Source: JBBDYG01 sp040901765 (GTDB taxonomy: Bacteria; Planctomycetota; Planctomycetia; Pirellulales; Lacipirellulaceae). Taken from it: a stretch of DNA of 64,000 bases. Position numbers and translations under genes: made by a program. The stretch is from NCBI GenBank assembly GCA_040901765.1, contig JBBDYG010000105.1:12279-76278 (forward strand). Reading direction: 5' to 3'. The notes beneath the pieces were generated by a model. The model was given only the letters and a program-made list of their open reading frames with translations. It did no database searches and had not been told where the DNA came from. Below, in pieces: positions 18,293 to 27,502 of this stretch; positions within the stretch are counted from its first letter, which is position 1; every line of letters begins with the position of its first letter.

Positions 18293-20659
18293 ATGCTCAG
18301 TTCTCTCGACCGAAAGCTGCTTCGCGACTTGTCCCACATGAAGGGGCAGTCGCTGGCCATTGCGCTCGTGATCGGGGCCGGCGTGGCAACGCTCGTCAAC
18401 TCGCAGAGCCTGCTCCATTCGCTCGAGCTGACGCGAGCGACGTTCTACGACCGATATCGGTTTGCCCACGTGTTCGCGAGCGTGAAGCGCGCCCCAGACA
18501 CCTTGGAGGCGCGACTGGCCGAAATCCCCGGCGTTGCTCGCGTCGAGACACGAATTATCGAAGGAGTAAACCTCGATGTGCCAGGCTTGGTCGAACCGGC
18601 CGTGGGGCAGATTATCTCCATGCCCATCCACGGTCAGCCGGCGCTCAATCAGGTTCACTTGCGGCGCGGCCGGCTCCTTGCGCCGGGCCGCGATGACGAG
18701 GTGCTCGCCAGCGAGAAATTCACGATCGAAAACAAGCTCCAAGTCGGCGACCAGTTCACGGCGATTATCAACGGCCGACGAAAGCCGCTCACGATTGTTG
18801 GCGTCGTCCTCTCGCCGGAATATGTCTTTCAAATCAAGCCGGGCGACATCGTTCCCGACCCGAAGCACTTTGGCATCTTCTGGATGAGCCACGAGGCCTT
18901 GTCGATGGCCTTCGACATGGAAGGGGCCTTCAACAATGTGGCCCTGAGCCTGATGCGCGGGGCCGATGAAAACAACGTGATTTTTCAGCTCGATCGGCTC
19001 CTCGATCCCTACGGCGGGCGCGGGGCCTACGCCCGCAAGGACCAGCTTTCCCACATGCTTCTGGAAAGCGACATCGAAGGACTCCGCACCACCGGCCTGA
19101 TTGCGCCCACCATCTTTCTCTGCGTCGCAGCATTCCTGCTGAACGTGGTCCTCACGCGGCTGTTGAGTTTGCAACGAGAGCAGATCGCCGCGCTGAAGGC
19201 GTTTGGGTACACGAATTTTGACATCGGCTGGCATTACCTGAAGTTTGTGCTGCTGATCACGCTCGCCGGCGCCGCCGTCGGCGCCTTGGGCGGTATTCGG
19301 CTGTCGCGCGAATTCACCATCATGTTCGCGCGGGTCTACCAGTATCCGGAACTAATCTTCGGCTCGCGGGGAAGCATCATCGCGGCCGCAGTGGGGGTTG
19401 CGTTGCTCGCGGCCGTGGCGGGGGCGTTTGGCGCCGTGCTCCGCGCCGTACGCGTACCGCCCGCCGAGGCGATGCGGCCCGAGCCGCCGGCAACCTACCG
19501 GCTCACGCTGCTGGAGCGGCTGGGCATCGGCCGCTACGTGCCGCCCGTGGGTCACATGGTACTGCGAGAGTTGGAGCGGCGACCCATCAAGACGGGCTTT
19601 TCGGTCCTGGCCATAGCGCTTTCCGTGGGAATCTTGGTCGTTGGCAACTTCATCGAAGATGCCGTCGATTGGGTGATGTACACGCAGTTCCACCGCGTCC
19701 AGCGGTTCGACATCATGGTTTCCACCATCGAGCCAATCTCCACCGATCTCGCCTTCGAGCTAGAGCAACTACCGGGGGTGCAGCACGCCGAGCCGATGCG
19801 CAGCGTGGCCGTGCGAATGCGGGCGGGCCATATTTCGCGACGGCTGGGGATCATGGGCCTGCCCGTCGACATGAACCTGATGCAACTGGTGGATCGCACC
19901 GGCGCGAAACTACCCGTCCCCGCGGGCGGCATGGTCATGTCGCGGAAGCTCGCCGAAGTGATGGGTATCAAGGCAGGCGAGTCGATCCGCGTCGAAGTGC
20001 TCGAAGGCAAGCGCCCCGTGCTCGATATTCCCGTTGTGGCACTGCTCGACGATATCTCGGGGCTTAACGCCTACATGAGCTTCGACGAGTTGAACCGCGT
20101 GCTTCGCGAAGGCCGACGTGCCAACGGCGCCTACTTGCGGACCGATCCGCTCCGGCAGGACGAACTGTTCGATGCGCTTAAGCAAATTCCCCAGGTAGCA
20201 AGTGTCAACGTCCGTGCGCACGCCCGACGGAGCTTTGAGGATACGATCGCCAAGAACATGCTGACCATGAAGATGATCAATCTGTTCTTTGCCGTGATCA
20301 TTGCCTTGGGTGTGGTTTACAATGGGGCACGAATTTCGCTTTCCGAACGGAGCCGGGAGCTGGCCACGCTGCGCGTGATTGGTTTCACTCGCCGCGAAAT
20401 CTCGATGATCCTCCTTGGCGAATTAGGCGTCATCACCCTGCTGGCCTTGCCGTTGGGGCTGTTCATCGGATACTGGTTTGCATGGCTGTTGGCCCTGTTT
20501 CTCGATCAGGAAGTGTTTCGGTTCCCGCTGGTGATCGAGCGCTCGACGTATGGTTTAGCAGCGAGCATCGTGCTCGCCGCCTCCATCGCGTGCGGCCTGC
20601 TCGTGCGGCGTAAACTCGACCACCTCGACCTGGTCGCGGTGCTTAAGTCGCGGGAGTGA
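18293..20659 (+). CDS. ABC transporter permease, FtsX/MacB-like, two-domain
   Basis: 788 residues from the ATG at 18293 (MLSSLDRKLLRDLSHMKGQS), placed right after the intergenic repeat. It has a first membrane helix at about 16-40, a periplasmic MacB-like core domain, three helices at about 255-390 (APTIFLCVAAFLLNVVLTRL onward), a second membrane entry near 435-455 (TGFSVLAIALSVGILVVGNF), a second periplasmic domain and three C-terminal helices ending near 775. This duplicated FtsX arrangement is that of large putative ABC permeases. It pairs with the ATPase upstream and the HlyD-like adaptor downstream. Confidence 0.93.
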   Translation: MLSSLDRKLLRDLSHMKGQSLAIALVIGAGVATLVNSQSLLHSLELTRATFYDRYRFAHVFASVKRAPDTLEARLAEIPGVARVETRIIEGVNLDVPGLVEPAVGQIISMPIHGQPALNQVHLRRGRLLAPGRDDEVLASEKFTIENKLQVGDQFTAIINGRRKPLTIVGVVLSPEYVFQIKPGDIVPDPKHFGIFWMSHEALSMAFDMEGAFNNVALSLMRGADENNVIFQLDRLLDPYGGRGAYARKDQLSHMLLESDIEGLRTTGLIAPTIFLCVAAFLLNVVLTRLLSLQREQIAALKAFGYTNFDIGWHYLKFVLLITLAGAAVGALGGIRLSREFTIMFARVYQYPELIFGSRGSIIAAAVGVALLAAVAGAFGAVLRAVRVPPAEAMRPEPPATYRLTLLERLGIGRYVPPVGHMVLRELERRPIKTGFSVLAIALSVGILVVGNFIEDAVDWVMYTQFHRVQRFDIMVSTIEPISTDLAFELEQLPGVQHAEPMRSVAVRMRAGHISRRLGIMGLPVDMNLMQLVDRTGAKLPVPAGGMVMSRKLAEVMGIKAGESIRVEVLEGKRPVLDIPVVALLDDISGLNAYMSFDELNRVLREGRRANGAYLRTDPLRQDELFDALKQIPQVASVNVRAHARRSFEDTIAKNMLTMKMINLFFAVIIALGVVYNGARISLSERSRELATLRVIGFTRREISMILLGELGVITLLALPLGLFIGYWFAWLLALFLDQEVFRFPLVIERSTYGLAASIVLAASIACGLLVRRKLDHLDLVAVLKSRE

Positions 20660-20664
20660 TGGGA

Positions 20665-20782
20665 GGGCTTTCGGCTGTCGGCCTTCGGCTATCGGCCAGA
20701 ACAAAGACGATGCTGTTATTCGTATCGCGTTAAACATCAAAAATTCTGGCTGACAGCCGATAGCTGATAGCCGACAGCCCGC
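20665..20782. repeat. Inverted repeat with CGGCTGTCGG/CCGACAGCC words
   Basis: Left arm TTTCGGCTGTCGGCCTTCGG pairs imperfectly with GACAGCCGATAGCTGATAGC and GACAGCCC on the right. It fills the spacer between permease and adaptor genes and ends directly at the adaptor start codon, so no normal ribosome-binding site is visible. Confidence 0.78.
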
Positions 20783-20786
20783 CCCC

Positions 20787-22052
20787 ATGAAAAACTGGCT
20801 TTCCAAATCGTTCTTTCTGCTGATCGCCGCGGCAATCGTCACGGGGATCGTGTACGCCTTCTGGCCGCAACCCGAAGTCGTTGACATCGCCGCGGTGGAT
20901 CGGGGCGACATTCAGGTCACGGTCGATGAGGATGGCAAAACGCGGATCCGCGAAAAGTACATCGTCTCCGCGCCGCTGTCGGGGCGCTTGCTGCGGATCG
21001 ACATGGACCCCGGCGATGAAGTCTTCCGCGACGAGACGCTGTTGGCGACCATCGAGCCACGCGATCCAGAGCTTTTGGATGCCCGGGCGATTGCGCAGGC
21101 GGAAGCACGGGTCAAGACGGCGGAGGCCTCTCGCTTACGGGCCGCGCCGATTTTGGAAGAGGCCCGTATCTCGCAGGCCAACGCGGAGGCGGAACTTGCC
21201 CGTTCGCGCCGTGCCCGCGAAGGAAATGCCGTAACGCAGTCACAACTCGAAGACGATGAGACGGCCTACCGCCGCGCCAGCCAGGTGCTGCGCGCCGCCA
21301 AGCACGCCGAGGAGATCGCCGAATTCGAGTTGGAACAAGCCGAGGCGGCTTTGCTCCGCTCGCGCCCCCCCATCAAATCGGAACCAGCGGAATCGGAAAC
21401 GGTCGAAGGGAATGGCCCGGCGACTTCCGAGAGTGACGAACCCAACGGCAACGGCTGGACGTTTGCGATCCGCGCGCCGGTCTCCGGCCGCGTGCTGAGG
21501 GTATTCCAAGAAAGCGCCGCGGTGGTGACGCCCGGCACGTCGCTCTTGGAATTGGGCGATCCGAAGGATCTGGAGATTGAGATCGACGTGCTTTCCAGCG
21601 ACGCCGTGAAGATTGAAACCGGCGACCTGGTGCGGCTCGAGCACTGGGGCGGTGACACACCGTTGTTCGGCCGCGTGCGGCTCGTCGAGCCGGCGGGCTT
21701 CACAAAGATTTCAACCCTCGGCGTCGAAGAACAACGCGTCAACGCGATTGTCGATCTAGTCGATTCCCCTGAAGCGCGGCCCGCGCTCGGCGACGGCTTT
21801 CGCGTCGAGGCGCGCATCATCATCGACGAAGCGAAAGACGTGCTCCGCATCCCCGCCAGCGCTCTGTTCCGCGAGCAAGACCAGTGGGCCGCGTTCAAAG
21901 TGGTCGATGGCCGCGCCGTTCGCATCAAGGTCGATGTCGGCCGTAGCGACGGCATCCAATCGGAGATTCTCAAAGGACTCGAAGCCGGCGAGCAGGTCGT
22001 AGTCCACCCCAGCGATCGGATTCTGGATGGCACGCCGGTCCAGCAGCGATAG
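20787..22052 (+). CDS. HlyD/RND-type periplasmic adaptor subunit
   Basis: 421 residues. One N-terminal membrane anchor (FFLLIAAAIVTGIVYAFWP), then a barrel-sandwich half (REKYIVSAPLSGRLLRIDMD), a long helical hairpin at about 85-190 with Ala/Arg/Glu-rich coiled coil, the second barrel-sandwich half (FAIRAPVSGRVLRVFQESAA), a beta-barrel (LEIEIDVLSSDAVKIETGDL) and a membrane-proximal domain ending VVHPSDRILDGTPVQ. Such adaptors link an inner-membrane ABC exporter to an outer-membrane channel. A low-complexity insertion (about 195-220, SEPAESETVEGNG) lies in the hairpin region. Third gene of the exporter operon; no outer-membrane partner gene is in the window. Confidence 0.93.
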   Translation: MKNWLSKSFFLLIAAAIVTGIVYAFWPQPEVVDIAAVDRGDIQVTVDEDGKTRIREKYIVSAPLSGRLLRIDMDPGDEVFRDETLLATIEPRDPELLDARAIAQAEARVKTAEASRLRAAPILEEARISQANAEAELARSRRAREGNAVTQSQLEDDETAYRRASQVLRAAKHAEEIAEFELEQAEAALLRSRPPIKSEPAESETVEGNGPATSESDEPNGNGWTFAIRAPVSGRVLRVFQESAAVVTPGTSLLELGDPKDLEIEIDVLSSDAVKIETGDLVRLEHWGGDTPLFGRVRLVEPAGFTKISTLGVEEQRVNAIVDLVDSPEARPALGDGFRVEARIIIDEAKDVLRIPASALFREQDQWAAFKVVDGRAVRIKVDVGRSDGIQSEILKGLEAGEQVVVHPSDRILDGTPVQQR

Positions 22053-22113
22053 TTTCTATCTAGCCAAGTTTCCGATGTCGTAACGGCGGCTAGAAGCCAC
22101 CGCTACAAAGGCG

Positions 22114-23532
22114 CTACCTCTTCCTCAGCACCGATTGCTGCAAGATCAGCCCCGCGGTTTCCGCTGGCACGGCCGCCGTGCCTGGCAACAGGTCGATCTG
22201 ATCCACCAGTTCCCGGTCGGTTTTGCCGAGCCGCTCCACGACCGCTTGCTCGACGGTCACGACCACCGAAAGGCGTGAGCCGGTTTGTTCCGGCGCGAGC
22301 AAATAGTACCGCCATTGGACTGGAACACTCTCGACTTGCCCGAGCACCACGGCCGCCATTGAACGCTCGCCTTGCTGGTTGACCCACTGCTCGCTAGAGG
22401 CGATCTCGCGAAAGTTCTTGCCGAGAGCGAATTGAATGTCTCTGACAAATTCTTCGAGCGTCGTTTGTCGTTCCGCCGATTGTGGTGGCAGCTTCGACAT
22501 GGTGCATTGGGCGATGAGGCCGTCGTCGTCGATGCGGCGCAGCGTTTTCTGTTCGCGGCGGTCGCCGGTCACATACCACTGCCGATCGTGCGCTACGGAG
22601 AAGCCCAGCTTTTCATCGCGCAGTTGTAGCAGCCGCATCTCGTCGGTGATCTCCGCCGGCAGATTCCCGACGATTTGATCGGAAAGCTCCGCAGTTTCGG
22701 TGATTGGCGTCAATTTGATTCGAAGCTTGGCGACGGCATCGAGGCCGGGGCTGGTCGGGCCGATGGATCGCGCTTCTTGGATCGCGAGGTTGAGTTGCGA
22801 AATCCGCTTAAGCTTGCGGTCGAACAGATAGATGCCCTGCAAGGACAGCTCCGTTGCGGCGCCGTCCACCGCCCCGTTCACTTGGCCGGTGAAGCGGACG
22901 CGTGCGAACCCTGCGTTTACTTCATCCAGCACGCTTTGCACCTCGCATAGCGCGACACTGTCGAGACCGAGTAACTTTTGCACCGTTGCAGAATCCATCG
23001 GCCACGTTTCGCCGTCGCGGACGCTCTTCCCAGGCAGCAGCGCGTGCAGGGCGGTCGTGTTTCCGACCAGGTCGATCAGATCCAAATCGTCGCGCTCCAT
23101 CGGGCCAGTCGGGCAGATGATCGTAGGGCGTCCCTCGCGGGCGTCCACCAACACGAGCCGCGTATCGTCCGACAGCTTTCGCGTCTCGCCCCCCTCGGCG
23201 ATTTTGAGCACCGCCTCGGCGGAGCGATAATGCCGCGCTGACCGGTGCGGGAGTGGCCCATCGCCTCCGGGTAGCAGCCGCTCGTCATATTCCACCGTCC
23301 CGTTGACGCTCATCGGCACCGTCTTTAGCGGCCCTTCCTCGGTTGCCGTTTTTGATTGCGACTGATCGCGAACCTTCAAGTCGCCCCCCACCTCTAGTTC
23401 TACAACCACCCGCACCAAGTCACCTGACGTGACCTGGGGCGTGAGATCGATCGGGCTATCGGCACCGGCCGAAGCTGCCAAGTTCATCCAGGCTGCCAAA
23501 ATGACCAGTACTGCACTTCTTGAATGGCTCAT
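22114..23532 (-). CDS. Secreted protein of unknown function
   Basis: 472 residues from the ATG at 23532 (MSHSRSAVLVILAAWMNLAA), which begins a signal peptide. The mature protein starts DSPIDLTPQVTSGDLVRVVV and has three visible parts: a beta-rich half with LKTVPMSVNGTVEYDERLL and a later QVNGAVDGAATELSLQGIYL segment, a middle part (AKLRIKLTPITETAELSDQI), and a C-terminal domain starting GFSVAHDRQWYVTGDRREQK that ends with VVVTVEQAVVERLGKTDREL. The last part looks like the DcrB/PsbP-like fold used in extracytoplasmic proteins, but that is a guess. It converges on the exporter operon and lies opposite the sigma-factor gene. Confidence 0.75.
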   Translation of the reverse strand: MSHSRSAVLVILAAWMNLAASAGADSPIDLTPQVTSGDLVRVVVELEVGGDLKVRDQSQSKTATEEGPLKTVPMSVNGTVEYDERLLPGGDGPLPHRSARHYRSAEAVLKIAEGGETRKLSDDTRLVLVDAREGRPTIICPTGPMERDDLDLIDLVGNTTALHALLPGKSVRDGETWPMDSATVQKLLGLDSVALCEVQSVLDEVNAGFARVRFTGQVNGAVDGAATELSLQGIYLFDRKLKRISQLNLAIQEARSIGPTSPGLDAVAKLRIKLTPITETAELSDQIVGNLPAEITDEMRLLQLRDEKLGFSVAHDRQWYVTGDRREQKTLRRIDDDGLIAQCTMSKLPPQSAERQTTLEEFVRDIQFALGKNFREIASSEQWVNQQGERSMAAVVLGQVESVPVQWRYYLLAPEQTGSRLSVVVTVEQAVVERLGKTDRELVDQIDLLPGTAAVPAETAGLILQQSVLRKR

Positions 23533-24121
23533 ATTTGTCTCAGAATGAGATGATTCGATCCTGCCAGTCCGGCTGACACTAGACATTCCGCTAAATCGTC
23601 CAGGTCGCCTGGAGAAGTCCACCGCAAAAATTCGGCTGGGCACGCCGCCGCGCAGCCAAATAAGGTGGATAATCTAGATAGAGTTCGACAGTTTCCGAAA
23701 CACCGCTGATTGACAGCAAGGATGCAAGCAATTTTAGGCCCCCATGCGTGCCACAACCTATTGTGATACAACGGTTTGCAGCATCCACGGCACCGAAACT
23801 TAGCCTCCTAACGAATTTTGTGAAAAGCATCATCCGAGAGGAATTTCTCTCGACCCAAAGTGTCTTCCCTGCGTAAAACTAGTGCCGGGAAGACGCTAAT
23901 AGCGGACTTGACCGGTGCCGGACGCAAGCATAGCAGGCCTTTCGGGCACCTAACTTGCACCCAAGGAGCTTGGCTCCTTTGAGATAGATTTCGACCGGTT
24001 AGCCCCGGGAACGGGCTTCCGCCAAGAGGAACATACACAACTAGGAACGTAGACCGCGGCATTTAGCGAAGAGGGAACCACGCAAGCCACGGAGGAAACG
24101 AGCACAGAGAAGAGGTGGGCC
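23533..24121 (+). promoter_or_regulatory. Long structured leader of the sigma-factor gene
   Basis: 589 nt without a gene. The half nearest the sigma gene holds a run of perfect hairpins: CGAGAG/CTCTCG (23835-23852), GTCTTCCC/GGGAAGAC (23862-23894), GGTGCC/GGCACC (23914-23950) and AAGGAGC/GCTCCTT (23963-23979). Further down are purine-rich stretches near the start codon (GAAGAGGTGGGCC ATG). The clustering suggests a 5' untranslated regulatory RNA, but no known riboswitch class is recognisable. The promoter-like TTGACA at 23710-23715 has no good -10 partner. Confidence 0.45.
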
Positions 24122-25786
24122 ATGCAACGAGGATTTAATAATTCAGCGATTCGCCGGCTGCGGGACCAGTTGGTCCGGTACGCGCCGCGCGAAAAGAAGC
24201 TGGAACAAGTCAATGCCGCGGAGCGACTGATCACGGAAATTCAGCCCGATAAGTCGTACCCCTACGAGTACGTCTTTTTCCGCACGACCGGCTACCGCCC
24301 AGAAACCGAAGTGAATGAGAAAATTGGCGGCGAAGACGTGCTGCACGATTTGCGCCTGCTCGTGGAAGACCTTACCGACTCGGCCGATCTGCCGGCCGAA
24401 GCGGTCGGCGAACAGGTTTTGACGGTCGAGGAGCTTGCCAAGCAGTTTAACGTCTCGACCAAGACGATTTCGCGGTGGCGCGAACTAGGCTTGGTCAGCC
24501 GTCGGCTCGTGTTCGATGGCCGCAAGCGCGTGGGCTTCCTGCGCAGCAGCGTCGATCGTTTCGTGCGCGATCATCACGATCGGGTGGAGCGAGGCGCGCG
24601 GTTCAGCCAGCTTTCCGACGAGCAGAGAAACGAGATCATCGACCTCGCCCGCCGCCTGTCCGGAGAGGGCAACTGCCCGGCCGAGATTTCGCGCCGGTTG
24701 GCGGATCGTTCGGGCCGCAGCGTCGAGACGATTCGGTCTACCATTCGGCAATTCGACAAAGAGAACCCGGCGTTGGCGGTGTTCCCCGATCAGCAGGGTC
24801 CGCTGGCCGATCCTCAGAAAGCGAAGCTCTACGACGAATTCCGCCGCGGGGCTTCGGTCGAGAAGCTTACCAAGCGTTATGGCCGGACGAAGACCACGAT
24901 CTACCGCGTGATCAACGAGGTGCGATTGCAGCGAATCGGCGAATTGCCGTTCGACTTCATTCCGAACTCGCGGTTCTCGCGCAAGGGCGCCGACCAGGCG
25001 TGCCTCGGATCGATGCCCGCGAGCGATACGCCGAACAAGAAGCCGCGACGCCCGGCAGGCTTGCCGCCCTACTTGGCCAGCTTGTACGAGATGCCGCTGC
25101 TCACCCGCGAGCAGGAAGCGTACTTGTTCCGCAAGTACAACTACTTGAAGTACAAGGCGAACAAGCTGCGCAACCAGCTCGACCCCGCCCGGCCCCGGGC
25201 GAGCGCGATGGACGAGATCGAGCAACTCCATCGTCAAGCGGTCGAGGTAAAGAACGAAATCGCCCGCGCGAATTTGCGGCTGGTGGTGTCGATCGCTAAG
25301 CGGCACGTCACCGCCGACCAGAACTTCTTCGAACTCGTGAGCGACGGCAACATGTCGCTGCTCCGGGCGATCGAGAAGTTCGATTTCGCTCGCGGCAACA
25401 AGTTCAGCACCTACGCCACTTGGGCGATCATGAAGAACTACGCCCGCACCATTCCGGGCGAGTTCAAGCAGCGCGACCGCTTCCGCACCAGCCACGACGA
25501 ATTGTTCATGGCAACCGAGGAGCGGCGCGGTGATCCGATCCAGGAGGTGAGCCACCAAACGCAGCGCGAGTCGCAAGTCGAGCGCATGCTCAAGCGGCTG
25601 GATGATCGCGAGAAAAAGATCATCATCAACCGCTTCGGCCTCGACTACGGCCGCGAGCCGCTGACCCTCAAGGAAGTCGGCGCCGAACTGGGCGTCACCA
25701 AGGAGCGAATTCGTCAAATCGAAGTCCGCGCGCTCAACAAGCTCCGCCAAGCGGCGAAGGAAGAGAAAGTGGCGCTGGAGCTGTAA
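24122..25786 (+). CDS. Sigma-70 family factor with N-terminal helix-turn-helix modules
   Basis: 554 residues. The C-terminal part is a sigma-70 core: a region 1.2-like segment PPYLASLYEMPLLTREQEAY at 315-334, sigma-2 at about 375-450 (ARANLRLVVSIAKRHVTADQ, FELVSDGNMSLLRAIEKFD, GNKFSTYATWAIMKNYAR) and sigma-4 at about 490-545 (DDREKKIIINRFGLDYGREP, LKEVGAELGVTKERIRQIEV). Sigma-3 appears absent: only about 45 residues separate sigma-2 from sigma-4. In front lie about 300 extra residues with three HTH-like stretches: LTVEELAKQFNVSTKTISRW near 100-119 (MerR/excisionase-like), a segment at 165-210, and ASVEKLTKRYGRTKTTIYRV near 244-263 (resolvase-like). A strong terminator follows. It would direct RNA polymerase, with the extra HTHs perhaps binding DNA independently. 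Confidence 0.9.
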   Translation: MQRGFNNSAIRRLRDQLVRYAPREKKLEQVNAAERLITEIQPDKSYPYEYVFFRTTGYRPETEVNEKIGGEDVLHDLRLLVEDLTDSADLPAEAVGEQVLTVEELAKQFNVSTKTISRWRELGLVSRRLVFDGRKRVGFLRSSVDRFVRDHHDRVERGARFSQLSDEQRNEIIDLARRLSGEGNCPAEISRRLADRSGRSVETIRSTIRQFDKENPALAVFPDQQGPLADPQKAKLYDEFRRGASVEKLTKRYGRTKTTIYRVINEVRLQRIGELPFDFIPNSRFSRKGADQACLGSMPASDTPNKKPRRPAGLPPYLASLYEMPLLTREQEAYLFRKYNYLKYKANKLRNQLDPARPRASAMDEIEQLHRQAVEVKNEIARANLRLVVSIAKRHVTADQNFFELVSDGNMSLLRAIEKFDFARGNKFSTYATWAIMKNYARTIPGEFKQRDRFRTSHDELFMATEERRGDPIQEVSHQTQRESQVERMLKRLDDREKKIIINRFGLDYGREPLTLKEVGAELGVTKERIRQIEVRALNKLRQAAKEEKVALEL

Positions 25787-25814
25787 AGAAGCGTCTTGGT
25801 GAATTGAAACCTAC

Positions 25815-25855
25815 AACGGGCGCTACCGGCAAAGGCTGGTAGCGCCCGTTTTTAT
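25815..25855 (+). terminator. Rho-independent terminator of the sigma-factor gene
   Basis: AACGGGCGCTACC and GGTAGCGCCCGTT form a perfect 13-bp stem around GGCAAAGGCT, followed by TTTTTA. It begins 29 nt after the stop codon. Confidence 0.95.
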
Positions 25856-25895
25856 TGCGCTTCAATCCAGGGGTTCACCACCGACGCACGGAGGG

Positions 25896-26021
25896 GTGGC
25901 TGGGGTCGAAGGCGCTAGCCGAAGCCCCCAGCAGAAGCGCGGAACAACCTGGGTGATCCAGAAAGCCGCGTTGGCTCAGGGTTCGCTGGGGGCTGCGCCT
26001 GCTGGCTTTGACCCCAGCCAC
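25896..26021. repeat. Family B palindrome overlapping a PEP-CTERM gene end
   Basis: GTGGCTGGGGTCG and GACCCCAGCCAC form the outer arms, and GCCCCCAGC with GCTGGGGGC the inner arms, around about 60 nt of centre. The right arm is coding: it supplies the last 15 or so codons and the stop of the PEP-CTERM gene ending at 25976. Confidence 0.88.
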
Positions 26022-27502
26022 TCGACGGCTATGAGCGCCAAACCGGCCATCACGAGCAAGAGCGCCGCCTGCGGCTCAGGCACCGCCTGCCCTTCGCCGC
26101 CCGAACCGCCCGGCGGGCCGAACTTGCTGCGCCACAGGTCGTAGCCCTCGGGCGCGTGCGCCCCGCCCAGGCCGTCGCGCCAGACGGTGTAGTCGGCGGC
26201 GTCGACCAGGCCGTTTTCGTTGTAGTCGCCGGGTGGGATGTAGAGCGTGGGGATGGCAATGAGCGAAGCGAGGCCTTCGGCGGCGAATTGCAGACCCATG
26301 ACCAAGTCGCCCGGCGTGAAGCCAGGTGCCGTTGGATCGATGCCGCTGATCGCGAACTCCTGCGCGCCGCCGGGACCGAAGTCGATTTCTTGCCCGGCCA
26401 CGAGCGGCAGCGTTTGCTCGTTGAACGTGATTGACAGATTCTCCGCGCCGCCGGGTAGCGTTGGGATGATGAACGAAGTCAGCGGCTCATACTCGCTCGT
26501 GACCGTGTAGCCGGTGACTTGCGCCCCGGTGAGCGGCCCCGCTTCAACCTGTGTGGGAATGCCGGCAAAGAACTTGCCGGTGTGGCCCAAGTCGCCGATG
26601 ATCGGCATCGTCAGGTTCACGCCAGCGACATTGGCCGCATCGGATGCCGGCGGCGGCTCGTCGTCTTCGTTATCGGAGGGCCTGTCGTACCCTGTATTTC
26701 CCTTGGCGTAGTTCTCGAAGGTCTGGCCGGGGTAAACAGGTTCGCGAACTGGATCGAAGATCGACCAATGGACGGCCCACGTATACGACGCGAACGAGGC
26801 TTCGTCCGCCGGGTTACCGGTGTTCGGGCTCGCGCCGGCGGAGACGCCTCCGGTGAAAAAATCGAAGGTGTTGCGTCCGAAAGGTAATCCGAACACGTCA
26901 TTCTGAGGCGGATCGACCGTGTTGACTTTCACTCCCATAGTGTCGCCGATTTTTCCCGCGCCGGCGGTACCGGAGGAGCGTGTACTGTCACTCCCTCGCC
27001 AAGCGAACGACGCGAATTCGGGTAGATCGAAGTCCAATGAAATTGTCGAGCTTGAAGCAAGATTACCGGGGTTGCCCGCGAAAGTATATGCTTCGCTCCG
27101 GTCGCCGTAATCTGGATGGTCCGAGGGGTCTGGCGTCGGGATAAAATCGACCTCGGCGCTTGCGCTAAATTTGAACACGGCGCTCCCCGATCCATCGTCC
27201 CGGAAATCGTATATTAAGCTCGCGAACCCGCGCGTGGTGCCGGTCCAATGTTCGATGTTATTGTGTACGACGCGGCCACGCGATGGGGACTGGCTAACCA
27301 CGTAGGGAGCTTTTTCTTGGTCAACCCGCGGTACATGATCGGTCGTCGAATAGACTGCTGTAGGAAGAACGGTACTGTTGAGGTAGGTAGCGATCCGCCC
27401 TTCGACAAAGCTTACTTCCACCGCTAGCGCGGCTGGGGCCGCTAGGACCACGAAGAGCGGAGATGCGATCTGCCACGGTGAAAAAAGTCGAATTATGTGC
27501 AT
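25976..27502 (-). CDS. PEP-CTERM protein with dockerin-like segment (paralogue 1)
   Basis: 508 residues with a signal peptide (PLFVVLAAPAALA). The first half is unique, beta-rich. From about residue 270 the sequence (PSDNEDDEPPPASDAANVAG) is shared closely with paralogue 3. A dockerin/EF-hand-like loop GDYNENGLVDAADYTVWRD near 432 is followed by the exosortase sorting signal VPEPQAALLLVMAGLALIAV. Normally such a signal ends in an arginine cluster; here it ends WLGSKPAGAAPSEP, encoded by an inserted family B repeat, so the sorting signal may be damaged. GAGG sits 9 nt upstream of the ATG. Function of the exposed domain unknown; it would be exported and processed by exosortase, which is not in the window. 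Confidence 0.88.
   Translation of the reverse strand: MHIIRLFSPWQIASPLFVVLAAPAALAVEVSFVEGRIATYLNSTVLPTAVYSTTDHVPRVDQEKAPYVVSQSPSRGRVVHNNIEHWTGTTRGFASLIYDFRDDGSGSAVFKFSASAEVDFIPTPDPSDHPDYGDRSEAYTFAGNPGNLASSSTISLDFDLPEFASFAWRGSDSTRSSGTAGAGKIGDTMGVKVNTVDPPQNDVFGLPFGRNTFDFFTGGVSAGASPNTGNPADEASFASYTWAVHWSIFDPVREPVYPGQTFENYAKGNTGYDRPSDNEDDEPPPASDAANVAGVNLTMPIIGDLGHTGKFFAGIPTQVEAGPLTGAQVTGYTVTSEYEPLTSFIIPTLPGGAENLSITFNEQTLPLVAGQEIDFGPGGAQEFAISGIDPTAPGFTPGDLVMGLQFAAEGLASLIAIPTLYIPPGDYNENGLVDAADYTVWRDGLGGAHAPEGYDLWRSKFGPPGGSGGEGQAVPEPQAALLLVMAGLALIAVEWLGSKPAGAAPSEP

Noticed and set aside
23591..24062. Small minus-strand frames in the sigma leader
   Set aside because: No ribosome-binding site or domain, and composition is like noncoding spacer; hairpins fit a leader better.
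24485..25750. Long open frame of 421 codons on the minus strand over the sigma gene
   Set aside because: Shadow of a GC-rich coding region; the plus-strand frame has all sigma-70 motifs, while the minus frame has no recognisable domain.
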